Shown here in pieces: positions 8,052-16,328 of a DNA stretch of 64,000 nt. The position numbers and the translations under genes were made by a program. Below the pieces are notes generated by a model that made no database searches, was not told the origin of the DNA, and worked only from the letters and a program-made list of their open reading frames with translations. This stretch comes from Streptomyces sp. NBC_01381. GTDB taxonomy: Bacteria > Actinomycetota > Actinomycetes > Streptomycetales > Streptomycetaceae. The stretch is taken from NCBI RefSeq assembly GCF_026340305.1, contig NZ_JAPEPI010000001.1, positions 2,356,001-2,420,000 on the forward strand, read 5' to 3'. Positions within the stretch are counted from its first letter, which is position 1; every line of letters begins with the position of its first letter.

Positions 8052-9053
8052 TCAGAGCTTGACGCGGACTTCCTTGCGGAACTTCGCCGTCTTCTCCGCG
8101 GCCTCGTCGAGGTCGGCGGCCTTGCCGGCCATCGCGCTCGCCATGTCCGTGGTGATCACGATGCCGAGCGTGCTGTTGTCGCCCCAGATGCAGGTCGCCA
8201 TCGACATCTCGCTCGGGCCCGCGGTGCTGCCGGTGCCTGCCGAGCCGCCGCCCAGGTCGAACTTCATCTCCTGGCACTTCAGCACCGCGCCGTCGAGCCC
8301 GGCGGGGCTGTACGACTTGGGGCTGCCGACCATCTTCATCGACTCGCCGCTGCTGTCAGTCCCCCCCTTGGCGTTCTTCGCCGCCTCGCCGAACATCGCG
8401 TCGACGACCTTCTCGGGGTCCGCGATGTCGCCGTAGACGCCGTTGAACTGCAGGATCTTCTGCGACAGCGGGTTGCTCTCGTCACCCGACTGGTACTGGG
8501 CATCGACGTCCTTGGCGTTCTTCACGCCATGCTTCTCGGCTTCCGCGACGTCACCGGAGGTCATACCGCCCCCGCCGCCGGCCTCGTCCTTCTTCTTGTA
8601 CTCGGTGAGGACCGTCGCGGGCGTTATCAGCTTGTGCGGGCCGTCGTCCTTGACCCCGGCCCCACCGCCGTCCGCAACGTCAGAGGAGCCGCCGCCCTTG
8701 CCGTTGCCCTTGTCGTCGTCACCGCCCGCGAAGACGAAGTAGCCGCCGACGGCGGCGGCGGCGACCACGGCGGCCGCGGCGATGATCAGGCCGACCTTCT
8801 TGCCGCCGCCCTGCGGGGGCGGAGGCGGCGGGACCTGCCCGTAGGGGGCCTGCGGCTGCTGGCCGTACGGGGTCGGCTGCTGGGGCTGGCTGTAGCCGCC
8901 CTGCTGCGGGGCCTGCTGCGGATAGCCGTAGCCGGGCTGGGGGGCCTGGGGCTGCTGACCGTAGGGGCCGGGCTGCTGAGGCTGCCCACCGCCGTACGGT
9001 CCGGGCTGCTGGGGCTGCTGGCCACCGTACGGGCCCGGCTGGTTGTAACTCAT
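8052..9053 (-). CDS. Membrane-anchored protein, paralogue 2 of 3 (333 aa)
   Basis: It has the same organisation as its neighbours: a long Q/P/G/Y-rich cytoplasmic tail (about 95 residues with several YGQQPQAP units), one hydrophobic helix (VGLIIAAAAVVAAAAVGGYFVF), a Gly/Asp-rich linker and an extracellular domain. The conserved LKCQEMKFD and TCIWGDNSTLG motifs keep the two cysteines. The linker is longer than in paralogue 1. Upstream it shares a block with paralogue 3 (GGGTTCCC.TCC...CTTATG...GACATCCTG read on the plus strand), so promoter and ribosome site were duplicated with the gene. No catalytic motif is seen; a sensor or wall-associated role would be a guess. Confidence 0.85.
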   Translation of the reverse strand: MSYNQPGPYGGQQPQQPGPYGGGQPQQPGPYGQQPQAPQPGYGYPQQAPQQGGYSQPQQPTPYGQQPQAPYGQVPPPPPPQGGGKKVGLIIAAAAVVAAAAVGGYFVFAGGDDDKGNGKGGGSSDVADGGGAGVKDDGPHKLITPATVLTEYKKKDEAGGGGGMTSGDVAEAEKHGVKNAKDVDAQYQSGDESNPLSQKILQFNGVYGDIADPEKVVDAMFGEAAKNAKGGTDSSGESMKMVGSPKSYSPAGLDGAVLKCQEMKFDLGGGSAGTGSTAGPSEMSMATCIWGDNSTLGIVITTDMASAMAGKAADLDEAAEKTAKFRKEVRVKL

Positions 9054-9100
9054 TGTCTGGGGTTCCCTCCGTGCTTATGCGTATCAGACATCCTGACGGA

Positions 9101-9131
9101 AGCAGCCCCGGCCGATGCGACCGGGGCTGCT
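9101..9131 (-). terminator. Terminator of paralogue 3
   Basis: AGCAGCCCCGG (9101-9111) pairs perfectly with CCGGGGCTGCT (9121-9131) around a 9-base loop, 28 bases beyond the stop of the minus-strand gene ending at 9159. It separates that gene's transcript from the paralogue 2-1 unit. Confidence 0.75.
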
Positions 9132-9158
9132 GAGCGAGACGCGCGATGCCGCGCGGCG

Positions 9159-10091
9159 TCAGGCCTTGACTCGGACTTCCTTGCGGAACTTGGTCGTTGT
9201 GTCGGCGGCGTCACCGAGCGAGGGGCTCTTGCCCGTCATGGCGCTCGCCATGTCGACCGGGATCACGACACCGACGGTGCTCTTGTCGCCCCAGATGCAG
9301 ACCGGCATGCGGATCTCCTTGGGGCCGGAGCCACCACCGCCCTCGACCTTCATCTCCTGGCACTTGAGGACCGCGCCGTCCGCGTCGAAGCTCTTGGGAC
9401 TGCCGACCGGTGCACCCGTGTCGGACTTGTCCTCCGCGGCGTTCTCCTTCATCTTGGCGAACATGCCGTCGACCACCTTGGACGGGTTGTCGATCTCGCC
9501 GTAGACGCCCATGAACTTGATCATCTTCTGCGCCAGCGGGTTGCTCTTGTCGCCCGACTGGTACTCGGCGTCCACGGGCTTCCCGTTCTTGACGCCGTCC
9601 TTCTCGGCCTTCTCCATGTCCTCGTCGCTGAAGCCCTCGTCGGTCGAGGCCTGCTTCTTGTACTCGGAGAGCACCGTCTCGGGCGTGACGAGCTTGTGCA
9701 CCCCGTCGTCCACCACCGCCGAATTGCCCCCGGAACTGTCGTCCTTGCCGGCCGTGAACCACCACACGCCGCCGCCGATCGCGACGAGGGCGACGATCGC
9801 GCCGATGATGAGGCCGGTCTTCTTGCCGCCACCGGCGGGCGGCGGCGGAGGCGGAACCTGCCCGTAGGGGGCCTGCTGCTGACCGTAAGGGCCAGGCTGC
9901 TGGGGCTGGCTGTAGCCGCCCTGCTGCGGAGGAACACCCTGCGGCGCCTGCTGGGGGTAGCCATAGCCGGGCTGCGGGGCCTGGGGCTGCTGGCCGTAGG
10001 GGCCCGGCTGACCCGGCTGGCCCGGCTGCTGACCGTACGGTCCGGGCTGCTGCGGCTGCCCGCCGTACGGGCCCGGCTGGTTGTAGCTCAT
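9159..10091 (-). CDS. Membrane-anchored protein, paralogue 3 of 3 (310 aa)
   Basis: The ATG at 10091 begins MSYNQPGPYGG exactly as in the two paralogues and has GGAGGGGAACCC upstream; the frame continues to 10154 but the family start is clear. After about 95 residues of GQPGQPGPYG and QAPQPGYGYPQQ units there is one helix (TGLIIGAIVALVAIGGGVWWF) and the extracellular domain with LKCQEMKVEG and PVCIWGDKSTVG. The pairing of two conserved cysteines with an IWGD motif marks the family. It has its own terminator at 9101-9131. Function unknown; the family is not one I can name. Confidence 0.85.
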   Translation of the reverse strand: MSYNQPGPYGGQPQQPGPYGQQPGQPGQPGPYGQQPQAPQPGYGYPQQAPQGVPPQQGGYSQPQQPGPYGQQQAPYGQVPPPPPPAGGGKKTGLIIGAIVALVAIGGGVWWFTAGKDDSSGGNSAVVDDGVHKLVTPETVLSEYKKQASTDEGFSDEDMEKAEKDGVKNGKPVDAEYQSGDKSNPLAQKMIKFMGVYGEIDNPSKVVDGMFAKMKENAAEDKSDTGAPVGSPKSFDADGAVLKCQEMKVEGGGGSGPKEIRMPVCIWGDKSTVGVVIPVDMASAMTGKSPSLGDAADTTTKFRKEVRVKA

Positions 10092-10227
10092 TGCGTGGGT
10101 TCCCCTCCGAACGCTTATGTGTTCCCGACATCCTGTACGAAGGAGACGCGCCATGGGGCGCGGGGCCGCAACCGTTACTGAAGAATCCGGTTTCGGGACG
10201 GGCCTGTGACACCTCTAAACTGAGCCC

Positions 10228-12852
10228 GTGACCGAGAACACTCAGCAGCAGAATCCAGCGCCCACCTCCGAACTGCCGACCCAGTACGCGCCGGCCGAGG
10301 TAGAGGGGACGCTGTACGAGCGCTGGGTAGACCGGGGCTACTTCGCCGCCGACGAGAAGAGCGAGAAGCCGCCGTACACCGTCGTCATCCCGCCGCCGAA
10401 CGTCACGGGCTCCCTGCACCTGGGCCACGCCTTCGAGCACACGCTCATCGACGCCCTCACCCGCCGCAAGCGCATGCAGGGCTTCGAGACGCTGTGGCAG
10501 CCGGGCATGGACCATGCCGGCATCGCCACCCAGAACGTGGTCGAGCGCGAGCTCGCCAAGGAGGGCAAGTCCCGCCACGACCTGGGCCGCGAGGCGTTCG
10601 TCGAGCGTGTCTGGCAGTGGAAGGGCGAGTCCGGCGGGCAGATCTCGGGGCAGATGCGGCGCCTCGGCGAGGGCGTGGACTGGGACCGTGAGCGGTTCAC
10701 GATGGACGAGGGTCTCTCGCAGGCCGTCCAGACCATCTTCAAGAAGCTGTACGACGACGAGCTGATCTACCGCGCCGAGCGCATCATCAACTGGTGCCCG
10801 CGCTGTCTGACGGCCATCTCGGACATCGAGGTCGAGTATCAGGATGATGACGGCGAGCTTGTCTCCCTCAAGTACGGGGACGGGGACGAGACCGTCGTCG
10901 TCGCCACCACCCGCGCCGAGACGATGCTCGGTGACACCGCCATCGCCGTCCACCCGGAAGACGAGCGGTACAAGCACCTCGTCGGCAAGCTCATCAAGCT
11001 GCCGCTGACCGACCGCTCCATCCCGGTCGTCGCGGACGAGCACGTCGACCCCGAGTTCGGCACCGGCTGCGTCAAGGTGACGCCCGCCCACGACCCGAAC
11101 GACTTCGAGATCGGCCAGCGCCACGGCCTGCCGAACATCGCGGTCATGGACGAGCACGCGGTCATCACCGTCCCTGGTCCCTTCCAGGGGCTCGACCGCC
11201 TTGAGGCGCGTTCCGCCATCGTCGGCGCCCTGCGCGCCGAGGGCCGCATCGTCGCCGAGAAGCGTCCGTACTCCCACTCGGTCGGCCACTGCTCGCGCTG
11301 CAAGACCACCATCGAGCCGCGTCTTTCGATGCAGTGGTGGGTCAAGGTCGGCCCGCTCGCGAAGGCCGCGGGCGACGCGGTCCGCGACGGCCAGGTCAAG
11401 ATCCACCCGCAGGAGATGGAGAAGCGCTACTTCGACTGGGTCGACAACCTCCACGACTGGTGCATCTCGCGCCAGCTGTGGTGGGGCCACCGCATTCCGG
11501 TCTGGTACGGCCCGAATGGTGAAGTCGTCTGCGTCGGACCGGATGACGAGGTGCCGACCGGCGAGGGCTGGCACCAGGACTCGGACGTCCTGGACACCTG
11601 GTTCTCCTCCGGCCTGTGGCCGTTCTCCACGCTCGGCTGGCCCGAACAGACCGAGAGCCTCGAGAAGTTCTATCCGAACTCGGTCCTGGTCACCGGCTAC
11701 GACATCCTCTTCTTCTGGGTCGCCCGGATGATGATGTTCGGCCTGTACGCGATGGACGGCACCCCGCCGTTCCACACGATCGTGCTGCACGGCATGGTCC
11801 GCGACCAGTTCGGCAAGAAGATGTCGAAGTCCTTCGGCAACGCGGTCAACCCGCTGGACTGGATGGACAAGTACGGCTCGGACGCCCTGCGCTTCACGCT
11901 GGCCCGCGGCGCCAACCCCGGCACGGACGTGCCGATCGGCGAGGACTGGGTCCAGGGCTCGCGCAACTTCGCCAACAAGATCTGGAACGCCACGCGCTTC
12001 GCGCTGATGAACGGCGCCACCACCGAGGGCGAACTCCCGCCCGCGGAACAGCTGTCGGCCACCGACCGCTGGGTGCTCTCGCGGCTGAACGCGACGGTCG
12101 CCGAGGTCGACGCGTTCTACGACGACTACCAGTTCGCCAAGTTGTCGGACGCCCTCTTCCACTTCGCGTGGGACGAGGTCTTCGACTGGTACGTCGAGCT
12201 GTCCAAGACCACGTTCATGGGCGGCGGCGAGGCGGCCAGGGTCTCCGGCCGTGTCCTGGGTGAGGTCCTCGACGTCACCCTGCGTCTGCTCCACCCGATC
12301 GTCCCGTTCGTCACCGAGACGCTGTGGACGGCGCTCACCGGCCGCGAGTCGGTCGTCATCGCCGACTGGCCGGTCGACAGCGGCTTCCGCGACGCCGCCG
12401 CCGAGCGGGAGATCGAGACGCTCCAGCAGGTCATCACGGAGGTCCGCCGCTTCCGCGCCGACCAGGGACTGCAGCCGGGCCAGAAGGTCCCGGCCCGCCT
12501 CACCCTCGACGGCACGGCGCTCGCCCCGCACGAGGCCGCCATCCGTCAGCTCCTGCGCCTCCAGCCGGAGGGCGACGCCTTCACGGCGACGGCGACCCTG
12601 CCGGTCTCGGGCGCCACGGTCGCGCTCGACCTGTCCGGCACGATCGACGTGGCGGCGGAGCGCAAGCGCCTCGCCAAGGACCTCGCGGCCGCGGAGAAGG
12701 AGAAGGCGCAGGCCACGGCGAAGCTCGGCAACGAAGCGTTCCTGGCGAAGGCGCCGGACAACGTGGTCGACAAGATCCGCGGCCGCCTCACCAAGGCGGA
12801 CGACGACATCGCCCGGCTGCAGGCCCAGCTGGAGGGTCTGCCGCAGGCGTAG
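10228..12852 (+). CDS. valS: Valyl-tRNA synthetase
   Basis: The enzyme charges tRNA-Val with valine in the cytosol. The 874-residue class I synthetase has the HIGH motif as HLGH (64-67, in [16 protein letters not shown]) and KMSKS at 531-535 ([11 protein letters not shown]). Between them lies the CP1 editing domain with [18 protein letters not shown]. It ends in the ValS-specific C-terminal coiled coil ([21 protein letters not shown]) that contacts the tRNA elbow. The GTG at 10228 lacks a ribosome site but lies exactly 6 bases after TAAACT (10216-10221), so the mRNA is probably leaderless. A symmetric terminator follows. Confidence 0.97.
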   Translation: MTENTQQQNPAPTSELPTQYAPAEVEGTLYERWVDRGYFAADEKSEKPPYTVVIPPPNVTGSLHLGHAFEHTLIDALTRRKRMQGFETLWQPGMDHAGIATQNVVERELAKEGKSRHDLGREAFVERVWQWKGESGGQISGQMRRLGEGVDWDRERFTMDEGLSQAVQTIFKKLYDDELIYRAERIINWCPRCLTAISDIEVEYQDDDGELVSLKYGDGDETVVVATTRAETMLGDTAIAVHPEDERYKHLVGKLIKLPLTDRSIPVVADEHVDPEFGTGCVKVTPAHDPNDFEIGQRHGLPNIAVMDEHAVITVPGPFQGLDRLEARSAIVGALRAEGRIVAEKRPYSHSVGHCSRCKTTIEPRLSMQWWVKVGPLAKAAGDAVRDGQVKIHPQEMEKRYFDWVDNLHDWCISRQLWWGHRIPVWYGPNGEVVCVGPDDEVPTGEGWHQDSDVLDTWFSSGLWPFSTLGWPEQTESLEKFYPNSVLVTGYDILFFWVARMMMFGLYAMDGTPPFHTIVLHGMVRDQFGKKMSKSFGNAVNPLDWMDKYGSDALRFTLARGANPGTDVPIGEDWVQGSRNFANKIWNATRFALMNGATTEGELPPAEQLSATDRWVLSRLNATVAEVDAFYDDYQFAKLSDALFHFAWDEVFDWYVELSKTTFMGGGEAARVSGRVLGEVLDVTLRLLHPIVPFVTETLWTALTGRESVVIADWPVDSGFRDAAAEREIETLQQVITEVRRFRADQGLQPGQKVPARLTLDGTALAPHEAAIRQLLRLQPEGDAFTATATLPVSGATVALDLSGTIDVAAERKRLAKDLAAAEKEKAQATAKLGNEAFLAKAPDNVVDKIRGRLTKADDDIARLQAQLEGLPQA

Positions 12853-12869
12853 TCAGACGAAGACGACAG

Positions 12870-12913
12870 AGGGAGGGCCCCGGAACCGTACGAACGGTTC
12901 CGGGGCCCTCCCT
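12870..12913. terminator. Bidirectional terminator after valS
   Basis: Twenty-bp arms (AGGGAGGGCCCCGGAACCGT and complement) enclose an ACGA loop and are followed by TTT. It lies between valS and the convergent gene ending at 12941. Confidence 0.88.
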
Positions 12914-12940
12914 TTCCCGTCAGCTTCCGTCAGTTTCCTG

Positions 12941-13531
12941 TCACGCCGTACGCAGCCCGAGCCGCTCGAGCTCCGCCTCCGCCAGGGCGTCCAGGGTTGC
13001 CGGGTCGGCGTTGCGCCAGCCCTCGGCGAGGCTGCCGGGAGTCGCGTCCGGGATGGCGTCGGCGGTGGCGGCCACCTCGTCCAGGGGGCGGAGCAGCGAG
13101 CGCAGGGCGAGCAGTTCGCGGCCGTCGTCGCTCGCCGCCAGCTCGTGGGCGGCCGCCGCCTGCCGGGTCCAGCGCAGCCGGCGGGGGAGCCAGCTGCCCA
13201 GGACGAGGCCGACGGGTACGAGGAAGACGGCGACGGCGCCCGCGGTCACCGCCGCGCGGACGATCACCGGGTCGCCGGTGTCGGCGGCGTCCGCGACGCC
13301 CCGCAGCGCGGAGTCGACGCGGTGGCCGACCAGGGGCAGCCGGGCGGCGGGTGAGCCGGGTGAGCCGGGGGCGGGCGCGGAGGCGGCGGATCCGGCCGCT
13401 GGGAAGGCGAACTTGCTGGCCAGCCGGTACGTGACGACGGCGGCGGTGGACCAGAACGCGATCCAGAGCAGGATCGCGCCGTCGCCGGTGATCTGGCGGG
13501 CTCGGAGGCCGTAATTCTGGGCATACCACAT
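12941..13531 (-). CDS. Two-helix membrane protein of unknown function (196 aa)
   Basis: The ATG at 13531 opens MWYAQNYGLRARQITGD. Two hydrophobic segments are clear: AILLWIAFWSTAAVVTYRLA near residues 18-37 and a second, VTAGAVAVFLVPVGLVLGSW, near residue 100. Between them is a Pro/Ala/Gly-rich loop. The C-terminal third is soluble, acidic and helical (LLALRSLLRPLDEVAATADA, then TLDALAEAELERLGLRTA). I do not recognise a family. It is the first gene of the block that sits between valS and folC. A TCAAAT hexamer 6 bases upstream of the ATG may be a poor -10 box. Confidence 0.7.
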   Translation of the reverse strand: MWYAQNYGLRARQITGDGAILLWIAFWSTAAVVTYRLASKFAFPAAGSAASAPAPGSPGSPAARLPLVGHRVDSALRGVADAADTGDPVIVRAAVTAGAVAVFLVPVGLVLGSWLPRRLRWTRQAAAAHELAASDDGRELLALRSLLRPLDEVAATADAIPDATPGSLAEGWRNADPATLDALAEAELERLGLRTA

Positions 13532-13708
13532 GGTCCGATTTGACCCGTGGTGTGCGGAACACGGGGGCAGCCGCGCCGGGTTGGGGGCCCGGCGTCGCCG
13601 AGACGGTCGAGTGCGGACCCCCTCGGCCGTCCCGGTCTGCCAAATTGAGTGATAAAACAAATACCGCCCCAACGTGCGCGAAATCACTGAATTCATGACA
13701 TACGCCCG

Positions 13709-14899
13709 ATGGATCGGGCCGAAAGACCTTGGATGATGGAGAGCATGCACGACCTGTCCGCCGCCCAGGCGATCCGCCAGGCGACGGCCACGGGCCGCCG
13801 CCTCACGGCGCGCTGGGCGCAGGCCCCCCGGGCCCAGGACGCGCTCACCGCGCTGAGCTGCCTGGCCCTGATGAGCCTGGACATCCCCGGCCTCGCCGAG
13901 GCGGACAACTCGCTCAACGGCCCGCTCGCCGCGCTGGTCCTCGCGCTCGGCGCCGCCTCCCTGATGCTGCGCCGCTCGGCGCCGTGGGTGACGTACGCGG
14001 TCGCCCTCGTCCTGCTCTCCTGGCTGCACGAGCTGACGCTGGCGCAGTTCGCGCTGTACTCCCTGGGCAGGTACCGGGGGCGGCTCGCCGGTGCGGTGGG
14101 TGTGCTCGGCTATGTGGCGTTCGCGTACGTCATGTTCAGCCTCCCCGGCTGGCCGGTGCACCGGGGCGACAGCCTGAGCTCCTTCCTCAGCCTGGTCGTC
14201 CCGATCGGCGTGCTTGCGGCGGGGGTCGGCGTCGCGGCCAACCGGCAGGACCTCGTCAGGGCGCTGCAGGCGCAGCGGGCCGAGACGGACGCGCTGCAGG
14301 CCGTGCAGCGGGAGCGGTCCCGTATCGCGCGGGACGTGCACGACTTCGTGGGGCGTGAGCTGACGCTGCTGAGCGTGCGCTCTCAGGTGCTGGCGCGGCG
14401 GGCCGCGGGCGGGGACTTCGAGGACGGCTTCGAGGAGCTTTCCGATACGGCGCGGTCGGCGCATCGGATGCTGAACGAGATCATCGTCCAGCGGGGCGTG
14501 GACGGTGCGCCCACGCCCGGCCTTGACGCGCTGCCGGCGTTGGTCGCGGCGAGCGAGCGGGCCGGGAGTCCGGTCGACCTGCTGGTCGATGCCGCGGCGC
14601 ACCGGCTTTCGCCGATTCGGCAGGCGGCCGTGCATCGGGTGGTGCAGGAGTGTCTGACCAATGCCGCCAAGCACGCGCCGGGGGAGCGGGTGGATGTCCG
14701 TGTGCGGCTCGCGGAGGGTGAGCTGCAGATCCGCGTGCGCAACGCGCTGCCCGGCGCCGTGCCGGTGGCGCCGCCGGTGTCCTCCGGGACGGGGACGGCG
14801 GGGATGGCCGAGCGGGTCCACACGGTGGGCGGCAGCTTCTCGGCGGGGCCGAGCGGCGCGATGTACGAGGTCCTGGCCGCCCTCCCGGCCGGCGCCTAG
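13709..14899 (+). CDS. Orphan sensor histidine kinase, NarL/DesK type
   Basis: The N-terminal half holds roughly four to six membrane helices (residues about 50-185). A short coiled coil (ALQAQRAETDALQAVQRER) leads into the H-box RSRIARDVHDFVGRELTLLS with phospho-acceptor H211, typical of HisKA_3 kinases although the following residues deviate from the usual HD.V.H.L. The ATPase domain shows QECLTNAAKHAPG (N-box) and GTGTAGMAERV (G-box). No response regulator is adjacent, so its partner is elsewhere. Several starts are possible (ATG 13709, 13733, 13736, 13745); GGAG lies just before 13745, and the longest is given. It is convergent with the MreB-like gene across a tandem repeat array. Confidence 0.85.
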   Translation: MDRAERPWMMESMHDLSAAQAIRQATATGRRLTARWAQAPRAQDALTALSCLALMSLDIPGLAEADNSLNGPLAALVLALGAASLMLRRSAPWVTYAVALVLLSWLHELTLAQFALYSLGRYRGRLAGAVGVLGYVAFAYVMFSLPGWPVHRGDSLSSFLSLVVPIGVLAAGVGVAANRQDLVRALQAQRAETDALQAVQRERSRIARDVHDFVGRELTLLSVRSQVLARRAAGGDFEDGFEELSDTARSAHRMLNEIIVQRGVDGAPTPGLDALPALVAASERAGSPVDLLVDAAAHRLSPIRQAAVHRVVQECLTNAAKHAPGERVDVRVRLAEGELQIRVRNALPGAVPVAPPVSSGTGTAGMAERVHTVGGSFSAGPSGAMYEVLAALPAGA

Positions 14900-14960
14900 C
14901 CCCGCCGCCCTGCTCCATCGCTCACCCGGCAGCTGGGGCTGTGCCCACCCGTTCCGCCCT

Positions 14961-15173
14961 GCGGAACGCCTGCCCGCAGCAAGGACGGCCGGGTGGGTGG
15001 GGGTGCGGAACGCCTGCCCGCAGCGAGGGCGGCCGGGTGGGTGGGAGTGTGGAACGCCTGCCCACAGCAAGGGAGACGGTCGGGTGGGTGGGAGTGCGGA
15101 ACGCCTGCCCACAGCGATGGCGGCCGGGTTGGGACGCCTGCCCGCAGCGAGGGCGGTCGGGTGGGTGGGGGCT
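14961..15173. repeat. Tandem repeat array, five copies of a ~44-bp unit
   Basis: Units begin at 14961, 15005, 15049, 15096 and 15131 with lengths 44, 44, 47, 35 and 43. The core GCGGAACGCCTGCCCGCAGC is followed by AAGG/GAGG, GGCCGGGTGGGTGGG and a short tail. Just upstream, GTGCCCACCCGTTCCGC (14941-14957) is an inverted partner of the core and could pair with unit 1. The array fills the gap between convergent genes and reaches the stop codon of the MreB-like gene. Confidence 0.9.
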
Positions 15174-16185
15174 ACGCCGCTGTCATCACCCTCTCCAACC
15201 CGTCGAAGTCCTCCACGCACTTCCCGCAGCCCAACGCCACGCTGTCCAGGGGGTCGTCCGCGGTGAACACCGGGATCCCGGTGGCCGAGGCCATGCGGAG
15301 GTCGAGGGCGGGGAGGAGGGCGCCGCCGCCGGTCAGGACGATGCCGTGTTCCATGACGTCGCCGGACAGCTCCGGCGGGCACTCCTCAAGGGTCGCCCGA
15401 ACCGCGGAGATGATCGCCTCCACCGGCTCGTCCAGAGCCGCCCGCACCTCCCGCACCGTCAGCTCCACCGTCTTGGGCAGGCCGCCCACCTTCTCGCGCC
15501 CTCGTACCGTGAACGTCCGCGATTCGAAGGCGGCCGAGTCCTCACCCGGCACCGGCCACGCCGAGCCGATCGCGACCTTGATGTCCTCCGCGGTCCGCTC
15601 ACCGATGAGCAGCGTGTGCTCCTTGCGGACGTAGTCCGTGATGGCGGCGTCAAGGCGGTCGCCCCCGACCCGCAGCGACTGCGCCGTGACGATCCCGCCC
15701 AGGGAGATGACGGCCACCTCCGTGGTCCCGCCCCCGATGTCGACCACCATCGAGCCCCGCGGCTCCGCGACCGGAAGACCCGCCCCGATCGCCGCCGCCA
15801 TCGGCTCCTCCACCAGATGTACGGCCCGCGCCCCCGCCCGCTGCGACGCGTGCACGATCGCCCGCCGCTCGACGGGGGTGACCCCGCTCGGCACGCACAC
15901 CACCATCCGCGTACGGGGACGGCGCCCCGGCACCGCCTTGCGCACGAAGTGCCTGATCATCTCCTCGGCGGCTTCGTAGTCGCTGATCACGCCGTCCCGC
16001 AGGGGGCGGATCGCGGTGATGGACCCCGGCGTACGGCCGATCGTCTCCTTGGCCTCCGTGCCGACCGCGAGGGCCGTCCGCGCCCCCTCCTTGACGGCGA
16101 CCACGGACGGTTCGTTGAGCACGATGCCCTGACCGCGCACGTAGAGAAGGGTGTTCGCTGTGCCGAGGTCGATGCCTATGTCCAT
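15172..16185 (-). CDS. MreB paralogue (MreB/Mbl-type actin homologue)
   Basis: The 337-residue protein matches MreB throughout: [20 protein letters not shown] (phosphate 1), VPSGVTPVERRAI, the [14 protein letters not shown] segment, [16 protein letters not shown] (phosphate 2) and [14 protein letters not shown] (adenosine motif). MreB-type filaments organise wall synthesis; in Streptomyces they act mainly in spore-wall formation, and an additional MreB-like protein, Mbl, is known. The principal mreB lies only 2.8 kb away at 19020. This copy is shorter in basic regions and ends DGLERVMTAA. The start is ATG 16185 or TTG 16194; both have weak ribosome sites. Whether this is the Mbl orthologue or an extra copy needs a phylogeny. 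Confidence 0.9.
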   Translation of the reverse strand: MDIGIDLGTANTLLYVRGQGIVLNEPSVVAVKEGARTALAVGTEAKETIGRTPGSITAIRPLRDGVISDYEAAEEMIRHFVRKAVPGRRPRTRMVVCVPSGVTPVERRAIVHASQRAGARAVHLVEEPMAAAIGAGLPVAEPRGSMVVDIGGGTTEVAVISLGGIVTAQSLRVGGDRLDAAITDYVRKEHTLLIGERTAEDIKVAIGSAWPVPGEDSAAFESRTFTVRGREKVGGLPKTVELTVREVRAALDEPVEAIISAVRATLEECPPELSGDVMEHGIVLTGGGALLPALDLRMASATGIPVFTADDPLDSVALGCGKCVEDFDGLERVMTAA

Positions 16186-16328
16186 GATCGCCAAGTTTGC
16201 CCGGCGATCGGCGGGATGGGCGGGACTTTGGTCCTGAATCGGCAGGGCCCAAAGTCCCCACAGGTCCCGTGCGGCGCCTGGGCAGGTCCCGACGGCGGCT
16301 GTCGGTGGCGCTCCGTAGACTGAGGTAC

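Noticed and set aside
10092..10227. A T-box or leader peptide before valS
   Set aside because: No T-box core, Val-rich short frame or terminator is seen; the -10 box lies six bases before the valS start, leaving no leader.
9211..12531. A 1106-codon minus-strand open frame across valS and the third paralogue
   Set aside because: It runs opposite to valS and through a gene in another frame, with no recognisable motif. It is a shadow of valS.
14961..15173. Tandem repeats as a CRISPR array
   Set aside because: Units are contiguous and similar along the whole length, with no unique spacers and no cas genes nearby.
12941..15382. A long minus-strand frame continuing upstream of the 196-aa membrane protein
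   Set aside because: Only the part from 13531 down has protein-like features; the rest is antisense to the histidine kinase and the repeat array.
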